Source: Candidatus Avacidaminococcus intestinavium (lineage in GTDB: Bacteria; Bacillota; Negativicutes; Acidaminococcales; Acidaminococcaceae). Taken from it: a DNA stretch of 64,000 bases. Below, in pieces: positions 25,763-35,140 of the stretch. Positions within the stretch are counted from its first letter, which is position 1. Each line of letters starts with the position of its first letter. Under the pieces are notes generated by a model. The model had not been told where the DNA came from. It saw only the letters and a list, made by a program, of their open reading frames with translations, and searched no databases. Where the stretch lies: NCBI GenBank assembly GCA_018714505.1, contig DVNI01000134.1:1-64000 (forward strand), written 5' to 3'. The translations under genes were made by a program, and so were the position numbers.

Positions 25763-26485
25763 TCAGCTAGGGATTTGCATATTCACACCATTTTCTTTCA
25801 ACCACTGTTTTGCTACTTTATAGCTCGGACATCGCTTTGCTACTTCTGCCCAAAATAATACTGAATGATTCTTCACTAACATATGACACATTTCATGGAG
25901 CAAAACATACTCAACGACAAACTGCGGTGCCATTGCTAAACGCCAATTAAAAAGCAACTTATTATCATAAGTGCAACTGCCCCACCTTTTCTTTTGTTCT
26001 TTCACGCGAAGCACTCGTGGCCGTAAAGCAAACATAGCTTGCGCCTTTTGCAAGCCTTGCTTTAACATTACGCTAGTTTGCTCGTAGTACCAGCCTTTTA
26101 ATAGACTGTTCACCTCTGTTGCATCCTCAGTATTCACCAGTAGTTGATTACGTTCAAGCCTAACACCAATCGGTTTAGCAGGTTCATACGCTATTTTTAA
26201 TGAATAAAATTTTCCTTGAAAAAGGATACTTCTTCCATGAGCAACTTCAAAAATACGTTTTTGCTCTTTGCAGCTCTCCCAATAAGCTAATTTTGCATAT
26301 AGCCACCGTTCTTTTTCTTGCAAAATAACTGCAACTTCTGCTAAAGGTACTTGCAAAGGGATTCGCACTACAATTTTTGCTGTTGCCGCAACTGCAAGTG
26401 CAATAGTTTTCCGTTGCGAACGGATAATCTCTACCGGTATGCTTTTGTCTTTATAACAAAAAAACTCTAACCTTTGTGGTTTCAT
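25763..26485 (-). CDS. YgjP-like zinc metallopeptidase domain protein
   Basis: Cytosolic protein of 240 aa of the YgjP/DUF45 family (Wss1/SprT-like fold). The zinc site is LHEMCHMLVKNHSVLFW (HExxH with a third His). The preceding RWGSCTYDNKLLFNWRLAMAP segment is characteristic. Family members are poorly characterised. It overlaps the lpd stop by 4 bases (ATGA), so it is translationally coupled to the glycine cleavage cluster, although no specific link is known. Confidence 0.9.
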   Translation of the reverse strand: MKPQRLEFFCYKDKSIPVEIIRSQRKTIALAVAATAKIVVRIPLQVPLAEVAVILQEKERWLYAKLAYWESCKEQKRIFEVAHGRSILFQGKFYSLKIAYEPAKPIGVRLERNQLLVNTEDATEVNSLLKGWYYEQTSVMLKQGLQKAQAMFALRPRVLRVKEQKKRWGSCTYDNKLLFNWRLAMAPQFVVEYVLLHEMCHMLVKNHSVLFWAEVAKRCPSYKVAKQWLKENGVNMQIPS

Positions 26486-27885
26486 TTTTTAAAAGTCACT
26501 TGATGAATCATTTCACAAAAAACCCCTTGCGCCGCTTCACCCATTGTTTCCGTTAAAGTCGGATGGGGATGGATAGTTGCGGCTAAGTCTTCTGCCGTTA
26601 AGCCTAAGCGTACAGCTAGAACTCCTTCCATAATGAGATCACTAGCATGCGGTCCCATAATATGGCACCCTAACACTTTATGCGTTACACTATCGGCAAT
26701 GATTTTAGCTAACCCTTCGGTTTCGCCCATCGAAAGCGCTTTGCCATTTGCCGCAAAATTAAATTTCCCGATTTGTATACTGCGCCCTGACGCCTGACAT
26801 TCTTCTTCCGTTAAACCAACCCATGCAATTTCTGGCGTGGTAAAAATGCAGCCTGCGATTGCACTATAATCCATGCGCTCTTCTACTCCGCACGCATTAG
26901 CCGCAGCTACTAACCCTTGATGAGAAGCCGTATGCGCTAACATATTGATGCCCGTAACATCACCGATTGCATAAATTCCCTGCACGCTTGTTTCCATTTT
27001 TTCATTAACTGTAATACCACATTTAGTATATTCAACACCAATTGCCGCAAGCTCATCAACAGCTACAACAGGGCGTCGTCCCGTCGCTACTAAAACTTTT
27101 TCTACTGTAATTACTTGACGCTGCCCCTTGACTTCAATAACAACATCTAAGCTATCTCCGTTTTGTATGATTTCTTGTACTAACGCTTTACTGAACTGCT
27201 TAATTCCTTGTTTGCGTAAAGCTAAAGCCATTCTTTTTTGCAGATCACCATCACAAAGAGGCAAAATAGTTGGTGCCATTTCTACTAAAGTCACAGCACA
27301 CCCAAAGGCAGCATAAATCCCGGCAAACTCTACGCCAACTGCGCCAGCGCCAATGATGAGTAAACTAGCAGGCACTTCATTAATGCGTAAAATATCATCA
27401 CTCGTTAAAACTCCTGCTAAATCGCTACCAACCAGTGGCGGTTTTGCCGGTACAGAACCTGTGGCAAGAATAATTTTACGAGCAGTATAATCACATTCTT
27501 GTTCCGCCTGATCCGTAACCACATGAAGGGTATGTTGATCTTTTAATGTAGCCTTACCGAAAACTAAATCAATCTTATGCGCTTTGATTAATTTTTCTAT
27601 ACCACTACGCAAAGTATGAATAACCTTATTCTTGCGTTCCATAATTTTTTGCCAATCATAAGCTGATTCACTAACCACAAGGCCAAATTCTTCTATTTTC
27701 TTTAAATCCGTCCATTTTTCCGCACTTTTTAATAGGGTCTTCGTAGGAATGCACCCCTGATTTAAACACACGCCACCTAAATCCTTCTTTTCAATCAACA
27801 AAACTTTAGCACCTAATTGCGCTGCTCTAATCGCTGCAACATAGCCACCTGTACCTGCACCAATAATTGCAATGTCGTATTCCAT
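26482..27885 (-). CDS. lpdA: Dihydrolipoyl dehydrogenase (glycine cleavage L protein)
   Basis: FAD-dependent disulfide oxidoreductase of 467 aa that reoxidises dihydrolipoyl-GcvH with NAD+. FAD-binding GAGTGGYVAAIRAAQLG and the redox pair GGVCLNQGCIPTK (CxxxxC) are at the N-terminus. The NAD site is GAGAVGVEFAGIYAAFG, a second FAD contact is YAIGDVTG, and the catalytic HPHPTLTETMGEA His-Glu dyad is near the C-terminus. GGAGGCTATAAC precedes the ATG. Its position after the gcv genes and lipM assigns it to glycine cleavage rather than a 2-oxoacid dehydrogenase. Confidence 0.95.
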   Translation of the reverse strand: MEYDIAIIGAGTGGYVAAIRAAQLGAKVLLIEKKDLGGVCLNQGCIPTKTLLKSAEKWTDLKKIEEFGLVVSESAYDWQKIMERKNKVIHTLRSGIEKLIKAHKIDLVFGKATLKDQHTLHVVTDQAEQECDYTARKIILATGSVPAKPPLVGSDLAGVLTSDDILRINEVPASLLIIGAGAVGVEFAGIYAAFGCAVTLVEMAPTILPLCDGDLQKRMALALRKQGIKQFSKALVQEIIQNGDSLDVVIEVKGQRQVITVEKVLVATGRRPVVAVDELAAIGVEYTKCGITVNEKMETSVQGIYAIGDVTGINMLAHTASHQGLVAAANACGVEERMDYSAIAGCIFTTPEIAWVGLTEEECQASGRSIQIGKFNFAANGKALSMGETEGLAKIIADSVTHKVLGCHIMGPHASDLIMEGVLAVRLGLTAEDLAATIHPHPTLTETMGEAAQGVFCEMIHQVTFKK

Positions 27886-27896
27886 GTTATAGCCTC

Positions 27897-28766
27897 CTAT
27901 CTTTTATGGATCCAAGCATTATTTTGATATTTATTTACAAGAAGTTCTGCTGCACAAGCTTTTTCTTCAGCTGTTAAACCACCATCAACCAATTCAATTG
28001 CGAGCGTTTCACTGAAACTAGCCGCTAAAACTTGGACTAATTCCTCAACCCGTACACGATAACCTAAAACTGTCTGTAAATCAACAACCCGTTGCCTAAG
28101 CATCGCTTTAATTTGTTGCCTACGTTCGTCCTCTAATTTTAAAATGCTAACCAGTTTATCCGCTGAAAAAGCCGTTAAAATTGATCCGTGCTGTAAAATT
28201 ACACCATATTTACGAACTTGTGCACTACCAATTAACTTTTTTTGTTGCACCGTGAGTTCATAGTGCGACGGAGCATCAAAACAAGCTGCAGAACTAGGCA
28301 TTTGCGTTTTATGCGCATAAGCAGCTTGCGGTTTAGTCATTTGCGCCTGAACGCCAATTTTAGCTAAACCATTCATTAACCCTTGGCTTAAATAACGATA
28401 GGAAGCCGTTACTGTCATCGGTATCTCTGGATAATCCTCGCCAACCACAATGCTATATGTTAATTCTTCGTCATGCAAAACAGCACGTCCACCTGTTAAT
28501 CTGCGTACCACATCAATTCCTTGTTTTTGGCAAGCAGCAAAATCTATTTCTGCATCACTATGCTGAAAATAACCAATACTAACAGCTGCTGGCTGCCAAG
28601 TATAAAAACGAATAGTCGGTGGTGACGTTTTTTTACTATAACCAAGTAAAATTGCTTCATCAATTGCCATATTTTCTGCAGCACTTAATGCACCGGTTTG
28701 CAATAAACGCCACACCATCTTATGACCTTGTTGCCTTGCCTCTTCCCATTGCGGATAACTTAACAT
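27897..28766 (-). CDS. lipM: LipM-like octanoyltransferase / lipoate-protein ligase family
   Basis: Biotin/lipoate protein ligase-fold protein of 289 aa. Motifs are MAIDEAILLGYSKK, TIRFYTWQPAAVSIGYFQ, RRLTGGRAVLHDEELTYSIV, and the Cys-containing segment SSAACFDAPSHYEL that in LipM carries the catalytic cysteine, followed by KKLIGSAQVRKYGVILQHGSIL. It would transfer octanoate from acyl carrier protein to GcvH. A lipoate ligase (LplA) is the alternative, but the conserved Cys favours LipM. ATG overlaps the TAA of the preceding gene. A start at the internal MVWRLLQTG is also possible. Confidence 0.88.
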   Translation of the reverse strand: MLSYPQWEEARQQGHKMVWRLLQTGALSAAENMAIDEAILLGYSKKTSPPTIRFYTWQPAAVSIGYFQHSDAEIDFAACQKQGIDVVRRLTGGRAVLHDEELTYSIVVGEDYPEIPMTVTASYRYLSQGLMNGLAKIGVQAQMTKPQAAYAHKTQMPSSAACFDAPSHYELTVQQKKLIGSAQVRKYGVILQHGSILTAFSADKLVSILKLEDERRQQIKAMLRQRVVDLQTVLGYRVRVEELVQVLAASFSETLAIELVDGGLTAEEKACAAELLVNKYQNNAWIHKR

Positions 28767-29716
28767 CCAACCACACCACTTTCTGTTAACGCTTGCTGCA
28801 CTTCTTCCGGACTTAATGGTCTATGATAATTATATAAAACATCGCGCGGTTTCTCATTATAATACGGACGATTACAATCAAGGCAACCTGAAGTCAAAAA
28901 AGCCTTACCATCGGCCAAGCGCTGCCGTAAATTACAAACATTAAAAGCAATAATTCTCTGCTTGTCACAAACCACCTGCTCTATACTAACGCCCTGTTTT
29001 AACAACTCTAAAGCAATTTGTAGCCTGCGGTATGAACCACGGTCTGGCGGCGGTACCATAGCCATTTTCGTTCCTTTTAATGGTGTAAAAGCAAATAAAC
29101 CGACTGTGATCTTTCGCTTATAACACTCGGCAATAAGTTTCCACATCGTAACTTCCTTTTCTCCTAGACCCACAATTAAATGCGTAGTCATCTTGCCCGG
29201 AAAAGCTTCAGCACAAGCACACAAGAGTTCCCAGCGTGCTTGCCACGAACCACCTTTAATCTTACTAAAAAGCTCCGGCTCTGCAACATCCAGCGCAAGC
29301 CCAATCCGTTCAGCGCCGCGCGCAAATAGCTCTTTAGCCTCAGCAACAGAAGTAATATATCCTGATACCACAATTGGTAACGGCCCATATTTTCTTAATT
29401 CTTCTAATGCCCGAAGAATCGCTTGAAAACTATCGGGGCGATTAACTACTTGTAAACAGACCCGTTTAATTTTTCCTGCTTGAAAAGCTGCCCCCAATTG
29501 TGCAGCGGCTTCTTCTTCCGGAATAGCGTCCCAAGCAACACGAGACAAGAATTTGCTTTGCGTAGTACTTTCTCTAGCTTGACTACAAAAAGCACAGTTT
29601 CGCACGCAACCTTCACCGATCATCACATAAGCTGTAGTGGGTAAGGCATCTATTTTTAGTTTGCGTCTTCCTATAGCGCCCGCGCTACCAATTGATAATT
29701 TCCAGCGACTCATCAT
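28760..29716 (-). CDS. Radical SAM protein, probable half of LipS1/LipS2-type lipoyl synthase
   Basis: Radical SAM protein of 318 aa. The 4Fe-4S motif CVRNCAFC (Cys37, 41, 44) follows a short lead, and the C-terminal Cys-rich segment SGCLDCNRPYYNE could hold an auxiliary iron-sulfur cluster. It would be annotated biotin-synthase-like. However, it sits between gcvPB, a second radical SAM gene, lipM and lpd, and no bio gene is near. This matches the two-protein lipoyl synthase LipS1/LipS2 described in Thermococcus. Start is the ATG overlapping the preceding TGA. I cannot tell which of the two it is. Confidence 0.8.
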   Translation of the reverse strand: MMSRWKLSIGSAGAIGRRKLKIDALPTTAYVMIGEGCVRNCAFCSQARESTTQSKFLSRVAWDAIPEEEAAAQLGAAFQAGKIKRVCLQVVNRPDSFQAILRALEELRKYGPLPIVVSGYITSVAEAKELFARGAERIGLALDVAEPELFSKIKGGSWQARWELLCACAEAFPGKMTTHLIVGLGEKEVTMWKLIAECYKRKITVGLFAFTPLKGTKMAMVPPPDRGSYRRLQIALELLKQGVSIEQVVCDKQRIIAFNVCNLRQRLADGKAFLTSGCLDCNRPYYNEKPRDVLYNYHRPLSPEEVQQALTESGVVGC

Positions 29717-30570
29717 AACACGCAACACTCCCAGCTTTCCTTTAGCACTAGCCCTAACTCCTGTGCCCGCCTAATCACTAACGGCGTGGGCTGCACAATG
29801 CCATTAATGCCACTATTAATTGCTGCGATATCAAGTTCTGAGCGATATTTACCAGGCGGGCGCATACAACCTAACACCAAAGGTGTCGTTGGCAAAAGTA
29901 TCCGCGCTTCTTCAAGTAGCGCTGTCACTTCAGCAATCGCCGGCGGTTCACAAGTTGCATATTCCGTATTTTTGGTTGGCACCAAAACAATAAAAATTAG
30001 TCGCTCCACACCTGCTTTTGCCAAAAGGTGTAATGCTTGTCGTTCACCACTCAATTGACCTCCGCGTAAACCAATGCAAATATGCGGTGCGACATTACTA
30101 CAATATTTTTTCAATAAATGAAAACACTGTACATAGTCTTCTACAGTAACCTGCGTGAGCTTTAACGTCTCACGAATGGTTTCATTATCACCAAGAAAAT
30201 CAAAAGAAATCACATCAGCTAAAGGAGCTAAGAGTTTTATTTCGTCCTCATTCAAAAGTCCGACATGAAAATTATAGCGACGTTGCCCTTTAATGCTTTT
30301 TAAATGTTCTAACTTATCTACAACATTAACTTTACCTGTCAAATCGCAGCCACCACTAATTAAACAACTTGTGCCCTTGATATCTTCAGCTTTTTGTAAG
30401 CGTGCTAAAGGCGTCATCTTAGATAAATAATGCCCACCGCAGTGGGCACATTTTAAAGCACAGGCATCACCAGTCACGCTAATACTTTCCGTCTGAGTCG
30501 GCCTTGCTACAAAAAGTTCTGGAGCAAAGTTTTGCTTGCGAATTTGCCAGGCTTTGCCTAAGCTTCCCAT
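29713..30570 (-). CDS. Radical SAM protein, probable second half of LipS1/LipS2-type lipoyl synthase
   Basis: Radical SAM protein of 285 aa with the cluster motif CALKCAHC (Cys37, 41, 44). Further Cys residues, in CLISGGC (about 70-76), [11 protein letters not shown] and the terminal WECCVL, are candidates for an auxiliary cluster. It overlaps gcvPB by 13 bases and its partner by 4, so the two radical SAM proteins are made together with the glycine cleavage enzymes. The expected reaction, if the assignment is right, is insertion of sulfur into octanoyl-GcvH. The assignment rests on family resemblance and gene context, not on a search. Confidence 0.8.
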   Translation of the reverse strand: MGSLGKAWQIRKQNFAPELFVARPTQTESISVTGDACALKCAHCGGHYLSKMTPLARLQKAEDIKGTSCLISGGCDLTGKVNVVDKLEHLKSIKGQRRYNFHVGLLNEDEIKLLAPLADVISFDFLGDNETIRETLKLTQVTVEDYVQCFHLLKKYCSNVAPHICIGLRGGQLSGERQALHLLAKAGVERLIFIVLVPTKNTEYATCEPPAIAEVTALLEEARILLPTTPLVLGCMRPPGKYRSELDIAAINSGINGIVQPTPLVIRRAQELGLVLKESWECCVL

Positions 30571-32000
30571 TTGACCACTGGTTTGCGCGCAGCTAATGTT
30601 TCATCTAGCCGGCTCACCACCGTATGGTGTGGCGCAGAAATAATTACTTCAGGGTTCTCTTCAGCCTCTTGCGCAATACTTTTCATTGCTTCAATAAACC
30701 CATCTAACGTTTCCTTGCTTTCCGTTTCTGTTGGCTCAATCATCATCGCCTCTTCTACAATCAAGGGGAAGTAAATCGTCGGTGGATGATAGCCATAATC
30801 AAGTAAGCGTTTAGCAATATCAAGCGTATGTATGCCTTGTGCTTTTTGTTTTTTAGAAGTTACGATACACTCGTGCATGCAGTAACGATCAAACGGTGAA
30901 TCATACGCTTCTTCTAACATTTTTTTGCAATAATTAGCATTTAAAACTGCATCCTCACTAGCTTGTCGTAACCCTGCTGCTCCCATACTCAAGATATAAG
31001 CATAGGCTCTAGTAAAGATACCAAAATTACCATAAAATCCATGCACTTTACCAATGCTTTTAGTCGGCACCGCCCACTCAAAATTTTCTCCATTTTTAAT
31101 AACTCGTGGTTCTGGCAGAAAAGGCAAAAGAATCTCTCGCACGCCAATCGGCCCAGCACCAGGTCCACCACCACCATGCGGGGTAGAAAAAGTTTTGTGT
31201 AAATTAAAATGCACAACATCAAAACCCATATCACCAGGTCTGACAATGCCCATAATCGCATTGGCATTAGCACCATCATAATAAAGTAAACCACCTGCGT
31301 CATGCACAATCTCGGCAATCTCTTTAATCTGTGTTTCAAAAAGACCCAGCGTACTCGGGTTTGTTAACATCAAGGCTGCCGTATCAGGTCCCACTACTGC
31401 ACGTAACGCTGCCAAATCAATCGAACCATCAGCTTCTGATTTAATTTCAATGGCCTCCATACCACACATCGTAGCTGATGCAGGATTAGTACCGTGAGCA
31501 GAATCAGGAACAATAACTTTTGTTCTCGCTAAATCACCACGATCCCGGTGATAGGCTCTAATCAATTTCAAACCGGTTAATTCTCCGTGCGCTCCTGCGA
31601 CTGGTTGCATGGTCGTTCCTGCCATACCAGCAATTTCTGATAACGCTTGTTCTACTTCATAAATTAACCGTAATGAACCTTGTACTAACTTAGCGTTTTG
31701 CAAAGGATGCACCGCACTTAAACCCGGTATTTTGGCGATATCTTCATTGATTTTAGGATTATATTTCATCGTACAAGAACCTAATGGATAAAAACCCGTA
31801 TCCACACCAAAGTTCCGATTAGATAATTGCGTATAATGACGCATAACTTCCAACTGACTTAACTCCGGCAAAGCCGCTTCTTCCGACCTGATTACAGTAG
31901 CCGGCAAAAGTCCCTTTTGCACCGGAACATCTAAAGCTGGTAAATCAAGCGCTCTCCGTCCACTCTTACCTAGTTCAAATAATAATGGTTGATTTTTCAT
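30558..32000 (-). CDS. gcvPB: Glycine dehydrogenase (decarboxylating) subunit 2
   Basis: C-terminal half of the P protein of glycine cleavage, 480 aa. PLP-dependent, with the Lys in [21 protein letters not shown]. Other P-protein segments are [15 protein letters not shown] and [11 protein letters not shown]. It forms a heterotetramer with GcvPA, decarboxylates glycine and loads aminomethyl onto lipoyl-GcvH. The start is the ATG overlapping the gcvPA TGA, with GGAGG seven bases upstream. Confidence 0.97.
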   Translation of the reverse strand: MKNQPLLFELGKSGRRALDLPALDVPVQKGLLPATVIRSEEAALPELSQLEVMRHYTQLSNRNFGVDTGFYPLGSCTMKYNPKINEDIAKIPGLSAVHPLQNAKLVQGSLRLIYEVEQALSEIAGMAGTTMQPVAGAHGELTGLKLIRAYHRDRGDLARTKVIVPDSAHGTNPASATMCGMEAIEIKSEADGSIDLAALRAVVGPDTAALMLTNPSTLGLFETQIKEIAEIVHDAGGLLYYDGANANAIMGIVRPGDMGFDVVHFNLHKTFSTPHGGGGPGAGPIGVREILLPFLPEPRVIKNGENFEWAVPTKSIGKVHGFYGNFGIFTRAYAYILSMGAAGLRQASEDAVLNANYCKKMLEEAYDSPFDRYCMHECIVTSKKQKAQGIHTLDIAKRLLDYGYHPPTIYFPLIVEEAMMIEPTETESKETLDGFIEAMKSIAQEAEENPEVIISAPHHTVVSRLDETLAARKPVVKWEA

Positions 32001-33343
32001 TTGCACGCCTCCAATCCTGCGACTAAAGCGTCAATTTGTGCTTTGGTTCTCTTCTCAGTAACGCAAACCAACATTGAACCAGCTAATTCCGGGTAATACT
32101 CACCTAAATCAAGGCCCCCAATAATTTTTTGTTTTAACAAATAATCATTAACCGTTGCCACAGGCTGCGGCACTTTAATTACAAATTCTTTGAAAAACGG
32201 TGCTTGGAAAACCTTGCTGCCGCCACCAGTATTAGTAATACGCTCCGCTGCATAATGCGCTTTTTGTAAACACTGCTCAGCCACTTCCTTAAAACCCTTC
32301 TTACCTAGCGTTGCCAAATAGACCGCCACCGCTAACGCACATAAGGCTTCATTCGAACAAATATTACTAGTCGCTTTTTCCCTACGAATATGTTGTTCTC
32401 GCGCCTGCAATGTTAAAACAAAACCACGCTTACCATTACTATCAACCGTTTGCCCTACTATTCTACCTGGCAGTTTGCGCATTAATTTTGCCGTCGTTGC
32501 CAAAAAACCAATATAAGGTCCGCCAAAGTTTAAAGCTAAACCAAGCGGTTGCCCTTCACCAACGACAATATCTGCACCAACTTTACCCGGTGCTTCTAAA
32601 ACGCCTAGTGCCATAGGATCCGTCACCACAATGACTAGCGCTCCCACAGCATGAATAACTTTAATCAAAGCAGCGAGTTCTTCCACACAGCCAAAAAAAT
32701 TAGGTGTTTGAATAATCACGGCACCCACCTTTTTATCTAAGGCTTCCTCTAAAACGGATGGCGCTGTTACTCCATCCACAAAGTTCACTTCTTTTACACT
32801 GTAACCAAAATCTTTAACATAGGTTGACAACACTTCTCTATAATGCGGATGTACACTACGCAAAGTCACTATCTCCGTGCGTTTTGTTGCTTGCGCAGCC
32901 ATTATGGCCGCTTCTGCAAGCGCAGTAGCACCATCATACATAGACGCATTCGCAACTGCCATACCAGTCAGTTCACAAATCATACTTTGATATTCCCATA
33001 AAGCTTGTAAATACCCTTGTGAAATTTCCGGTTGATACTGAGTATATGCAGTATAAAACTCAGAACGTCTCAAAACATGATCAACAGTACTTGGCACATA
33101 ATGATCATAAGCGCCAGCCCCTAAAAAACAAGCATATTCTTCTAAATTAACATTAGCTGCTGCTAATGTTTTAAAGTATTGTGCTAGCTCCGCTTCACTC
33201 AACGGTCCCGGCAAATTTAATAGACCTTCAACCCTCATTTCTTCTGGTATATCACAAAAAAGGTCCATTGCTTCGGTAACCCCGATCGCCGCCAGCATTT
33301 CTTTTCTATCCTCAACTGTATGAGGTAAGTAGCTGTGCGTCAT
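31997..33343 (-). CDS. gcvPA: Glycine dehydrogenase (decarboxylating) subunit 1
   Basis: N-terminal half of the split P protein, 448 aa. Recognisable segments are [18 protein letters not shown] at the start, [22 protein letters not shown] and [22 protein letters not shown]. The start is MTHSYLPH with GAGGAGG upstream; the ORF-track start is eight codons earlier and inside gcvH. Ends in an ATGA overlap with gcvPB, which ensures equal subunit synthesis. Confidence 0.97.
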   Translation of the reverse strand: MTHSYLPHTVEDRKEMLAAIGVTEAMDLFCDIPEEMRVEGLLNLPGPLSEAELAQYFKTLAAANVNLEEYACFLGAGAYDHYVPSTVDHVLRRSEFYTAYTQYQPEISQGYLQALWEYQSMICELTGMAVANASMYDGATALAEAAIMAAQATKRTEIVTLRSVHPHYREVLSTYVKDFGYSVKEVNFVDGVTAPSVLEEALDKKVGAVIIQTPNFFGCVEELAALIKVIHAVGALVIVVTDPMALGVLEAPGKVGADIVVGEGQPLGLALNFGGPYIGFLATTAKLMRKLPGRIVGQTVDSNGKRGFVLTLQAREQHIRREKATSNICSNEALCALAVAVYLATLGKKGFKEVAEQCLQKAHYAAERITNTGGGSKVFQAPFFKEFVIKVPQPVATVNDYLLKQKIIGGLDLGEYYPELAGSMLVCVTEKRTKAQIDALVAGLEACK

Positions 33344-33347
33344 CACT

Positions 33348-33734
33348 TTAGGCCTCCTCAGCAATTAATTTGGCATAAGCCGCTGCATCCATCAAACCCT
33401 CTAGTTCACTTGCGTCACGCAATTCTAACTTAGCAATCCAGCCATTACCATAAGGATCCTCATTAATTAGCTGTGGTTCATCCGTTAAAGTCTCATTAGT
33501 TTCTACCACTTTACCACACACTGGACTGTATACATCAGAAACTGCTTTTACCGATTCAATAGTAGACAGATTACCGCCTGTTTCCACCTCATTATCGACC
33601 TCTGGTACCTCTACAAAAACAACATCGCCCAATTGATCCTGCGCAAAATCTGTGATGCCCACTACCACCGTATTACCTTTAACTTTAACCCACTCATGAT
33701 CACTAGAATACAATAATTCTTCTGGAATATTCAT
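33348..33734 (-). CDS. gcvH: Glycine cleavage system H protein
   Basis: Lipoyl carrier of 128 aa. The lipoylation Lys lies in the family motif STIESVKAVSDVYSP, and YSSDHEWVKVKG is at the N-terminus. It shuttles the aminomethyl group between P, T and L proteins. In organisms with LipM, GcvH is also the assembly scaffold for lipoyl groups, which fits the lipoyl genes downstream. GGAG lies upstream of the ATG, and the gap to gcvT is 23 bases. Confidence 0.98.
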   Translation of the reverse strand: MNIPEELLYSSDHEWVKVKGNTVVVGITDFAQDQLGDVVFVEVPEVDNEVETGGNLSTIESVKAVSDVYSPVCGKVVETNETLTDEPQLINEDPYGNGWIAKLELRDASELEGLMDAAAYAKLIAEEA

Positions 33735-33757
33735 TAGTTCATCGCTCCTTTAAGTTT

Positions 33758-34852
33758 TTACTTTCTTTTATAGAATGGCTTACCTACAAGAACTGCATCT
33801 ACTTCTTTACCACGAATCTCTACTGTAATTGCTTTGCCAATTTCTGCGCATGCCGCCTGTACTAAAACTAACGCCATATTTTTGCCCAAAGTTGGAGCAG
33901 GCGATCCCGTAGTTACATAACCAATAACCTCGCCAGCTGCTTTTACCGGATACTCTGCTCGTGCAATACCTCGTCCCGTAATTTCAGCCCCCATGACTTT
34001 TTGCTTAAGCCCCTCTGTCTTTTGTTTTTTTAAAGCTGCCTTACCAATAAAATCAGCTTTATCTAACTTGACAGCAAAACCAATCCCTGCCATTAAAGGC
34101 GTAATTGTTTCGGATAATTCATGACCATAAAGCGGCAAGCAAGCTTCAAAGCGTAAAGTATCACGCGCACCAAGTCCTGCTGGTAAAATACCATATTCTT
34201 GTCCTGCCTCCATTAATTCTGCCCACAAGGTCGTTACATCTTCCGCCATACAATAAATTTCATAACCATCTTCACCGGTATAACCTGTTCTAGAAATTAA
34301 GGTCTTTTTACCATTAATTAAAACACCTGGAATAAAGTGATAATATTTTAGTGTCGTAACCTCTGCCGGAACCAACTTGCTTAATACCGCAGTCGCATTA
34401 GGCCCTTGCAAAGCCACCTGTCCAATTTCATCTGATTTATTACTAATTGTAACCTCGAACTTTGCAATATTCTGCTCCATCCAAGCATAGTCTTTTTCAA
34501 TATTTGCTGCATTTACAACCAAAAGATAAAGTTCTTCATTAAACTTATACACTAAAAGGTCATCAATAGTTCCGCCCTCAAAATTACACATGGGTGAATA
34601 TTTAGTCTCGCCCTCTCGCATAATAGCAATGTCATTCGTAAGCAAATGTTGTAAATAGTCTAAAGCCTCTTTACCTTCTACCCAAATTTCCCCCATATGA
34701 GAAACATCAAATAAACCTACCTTGTTTCTAACAGTATTATGTTCTTCAATAATTCCTGAGTACTGAACGGGCATTTGCCAACCACCAAATTCAACAATCT
34801 TACCACCCAAAGCTACATGTGTTTCATAAAGTGGTGTCTTTTTACCTTTCAT
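33758..34852 (-). CDS. gcvT: Aminomethyltransferase (glycine cleavage T protein)
   Basis: Tetrahydrofolate-dependent T protein, 364 aa, first gene of the glycine cleavage operon. It has LFDVSHMGEIWVEG, the folate-binding region with RTGYTGEDGYEIYC, LPAGLGARDTLRFEACLPLYGHEL, and the C-terminal barrel domain GYVTTGSPAPTLGKNMALVLV. AAGGAGG precedes the ATG. Expression is expected to depend on the glycine riboswitch directly upstream. Confidence 0.98.
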   Translation of the reverse strand: MKGKKTPLYETHVALGGKIVEFGGWQMPVQYSGIIEEHNTVRNKVGLFDVSHMGEIWVEGKEALDYLQHLLTNDIAIMREGETKYSPMCNFEGGTIDDLLVYKFNEELYLLVVNAANIEKDYAWMEQNIAKFEVTISNKSDEIGQVALQGPNATAVLSKLVPAEVTTLKYYHFIPGVLINGKKTLISRTGYTGEDGYEIYCMAEDVTTLWAELMEAGQEYGILPAGLGARDTLRFEACLPLYGHELSETITPLMAGIGFAVKLDKADFIGKAALKKQKTEGLKQKVMGAEITGRGIARAEYPVKAAGEVIGYVTTGSPAPTLGKNMALVLVQAACAEIGKAITVEIRGKEVDAVLVGKPFYKRK

Positions 34853-34888
34853 TGTCTGACCTCCTTCTTTTAGTTAAAAATGATAAAA

Positions 34889-34926
34889 AAATAAAAACAG
34901 AAACAAACCTCCTTGTCTCTGTTTTT
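34889..34926 (-). terminator. Riboswitch expression-platform terminator
   Basis: ATAAAAACAGAAACAA and TTGTCTCTGTTTTTAT form a 16-bp stem with one G-U in RNA and an ACCTCC loop. On the minus strand a T tract follows. The segment acagaaac occurs again at 34950-34957, so an alternative antiterminator pairing is possible. Confidence 0.8.
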
Positions 34927-34967
34927 ATAGTGAGAGAAAAAATTAATCGACAGAAACTAAAGCGTAT

Positions 34968-35080
34968 AACTCCCAAAATTCAGTCTGCTTAAAGTCCTTT
35001 TGCCTGAGCGTTTCACAAAGTAGTTAACCCTTTCGGCTCCGCACACCTTGTGCGGTTTTTCCTTCAATCTTCATCCCGCA
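34968..35080 (-). ncRNA. Glycine riboswitch aptamer
   Basis: Read on the minus strand, the leader contains GCGGGA, then GAGCCGAAAGGG, then CTCAGGCAAAAGGAC and GACTGAATTTTGGGAG. This is the conserved order of the glycine riboswitch. It precedes gcvT, and a terminator lies between aptamer and gene. Only one aptamer domain of about 110 nt is visible, rather than the tandem arrangement. By analogy with gcvT switches it would turn expression on when glycine binds. Confidence 0.88.
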
Positions 35081-35140
35081 ATATTATATTTGTAATACTC
35101 AATATTATTATAACTGGAACGAAAAATGAAAGCAAGGATC

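Noticed and set aside
28760-30570. Radical SAM pair as biotin synthases
   Set aside because: No other biotin genes are nearby, and the context is glycine cleavage and lipoyl metabolism.
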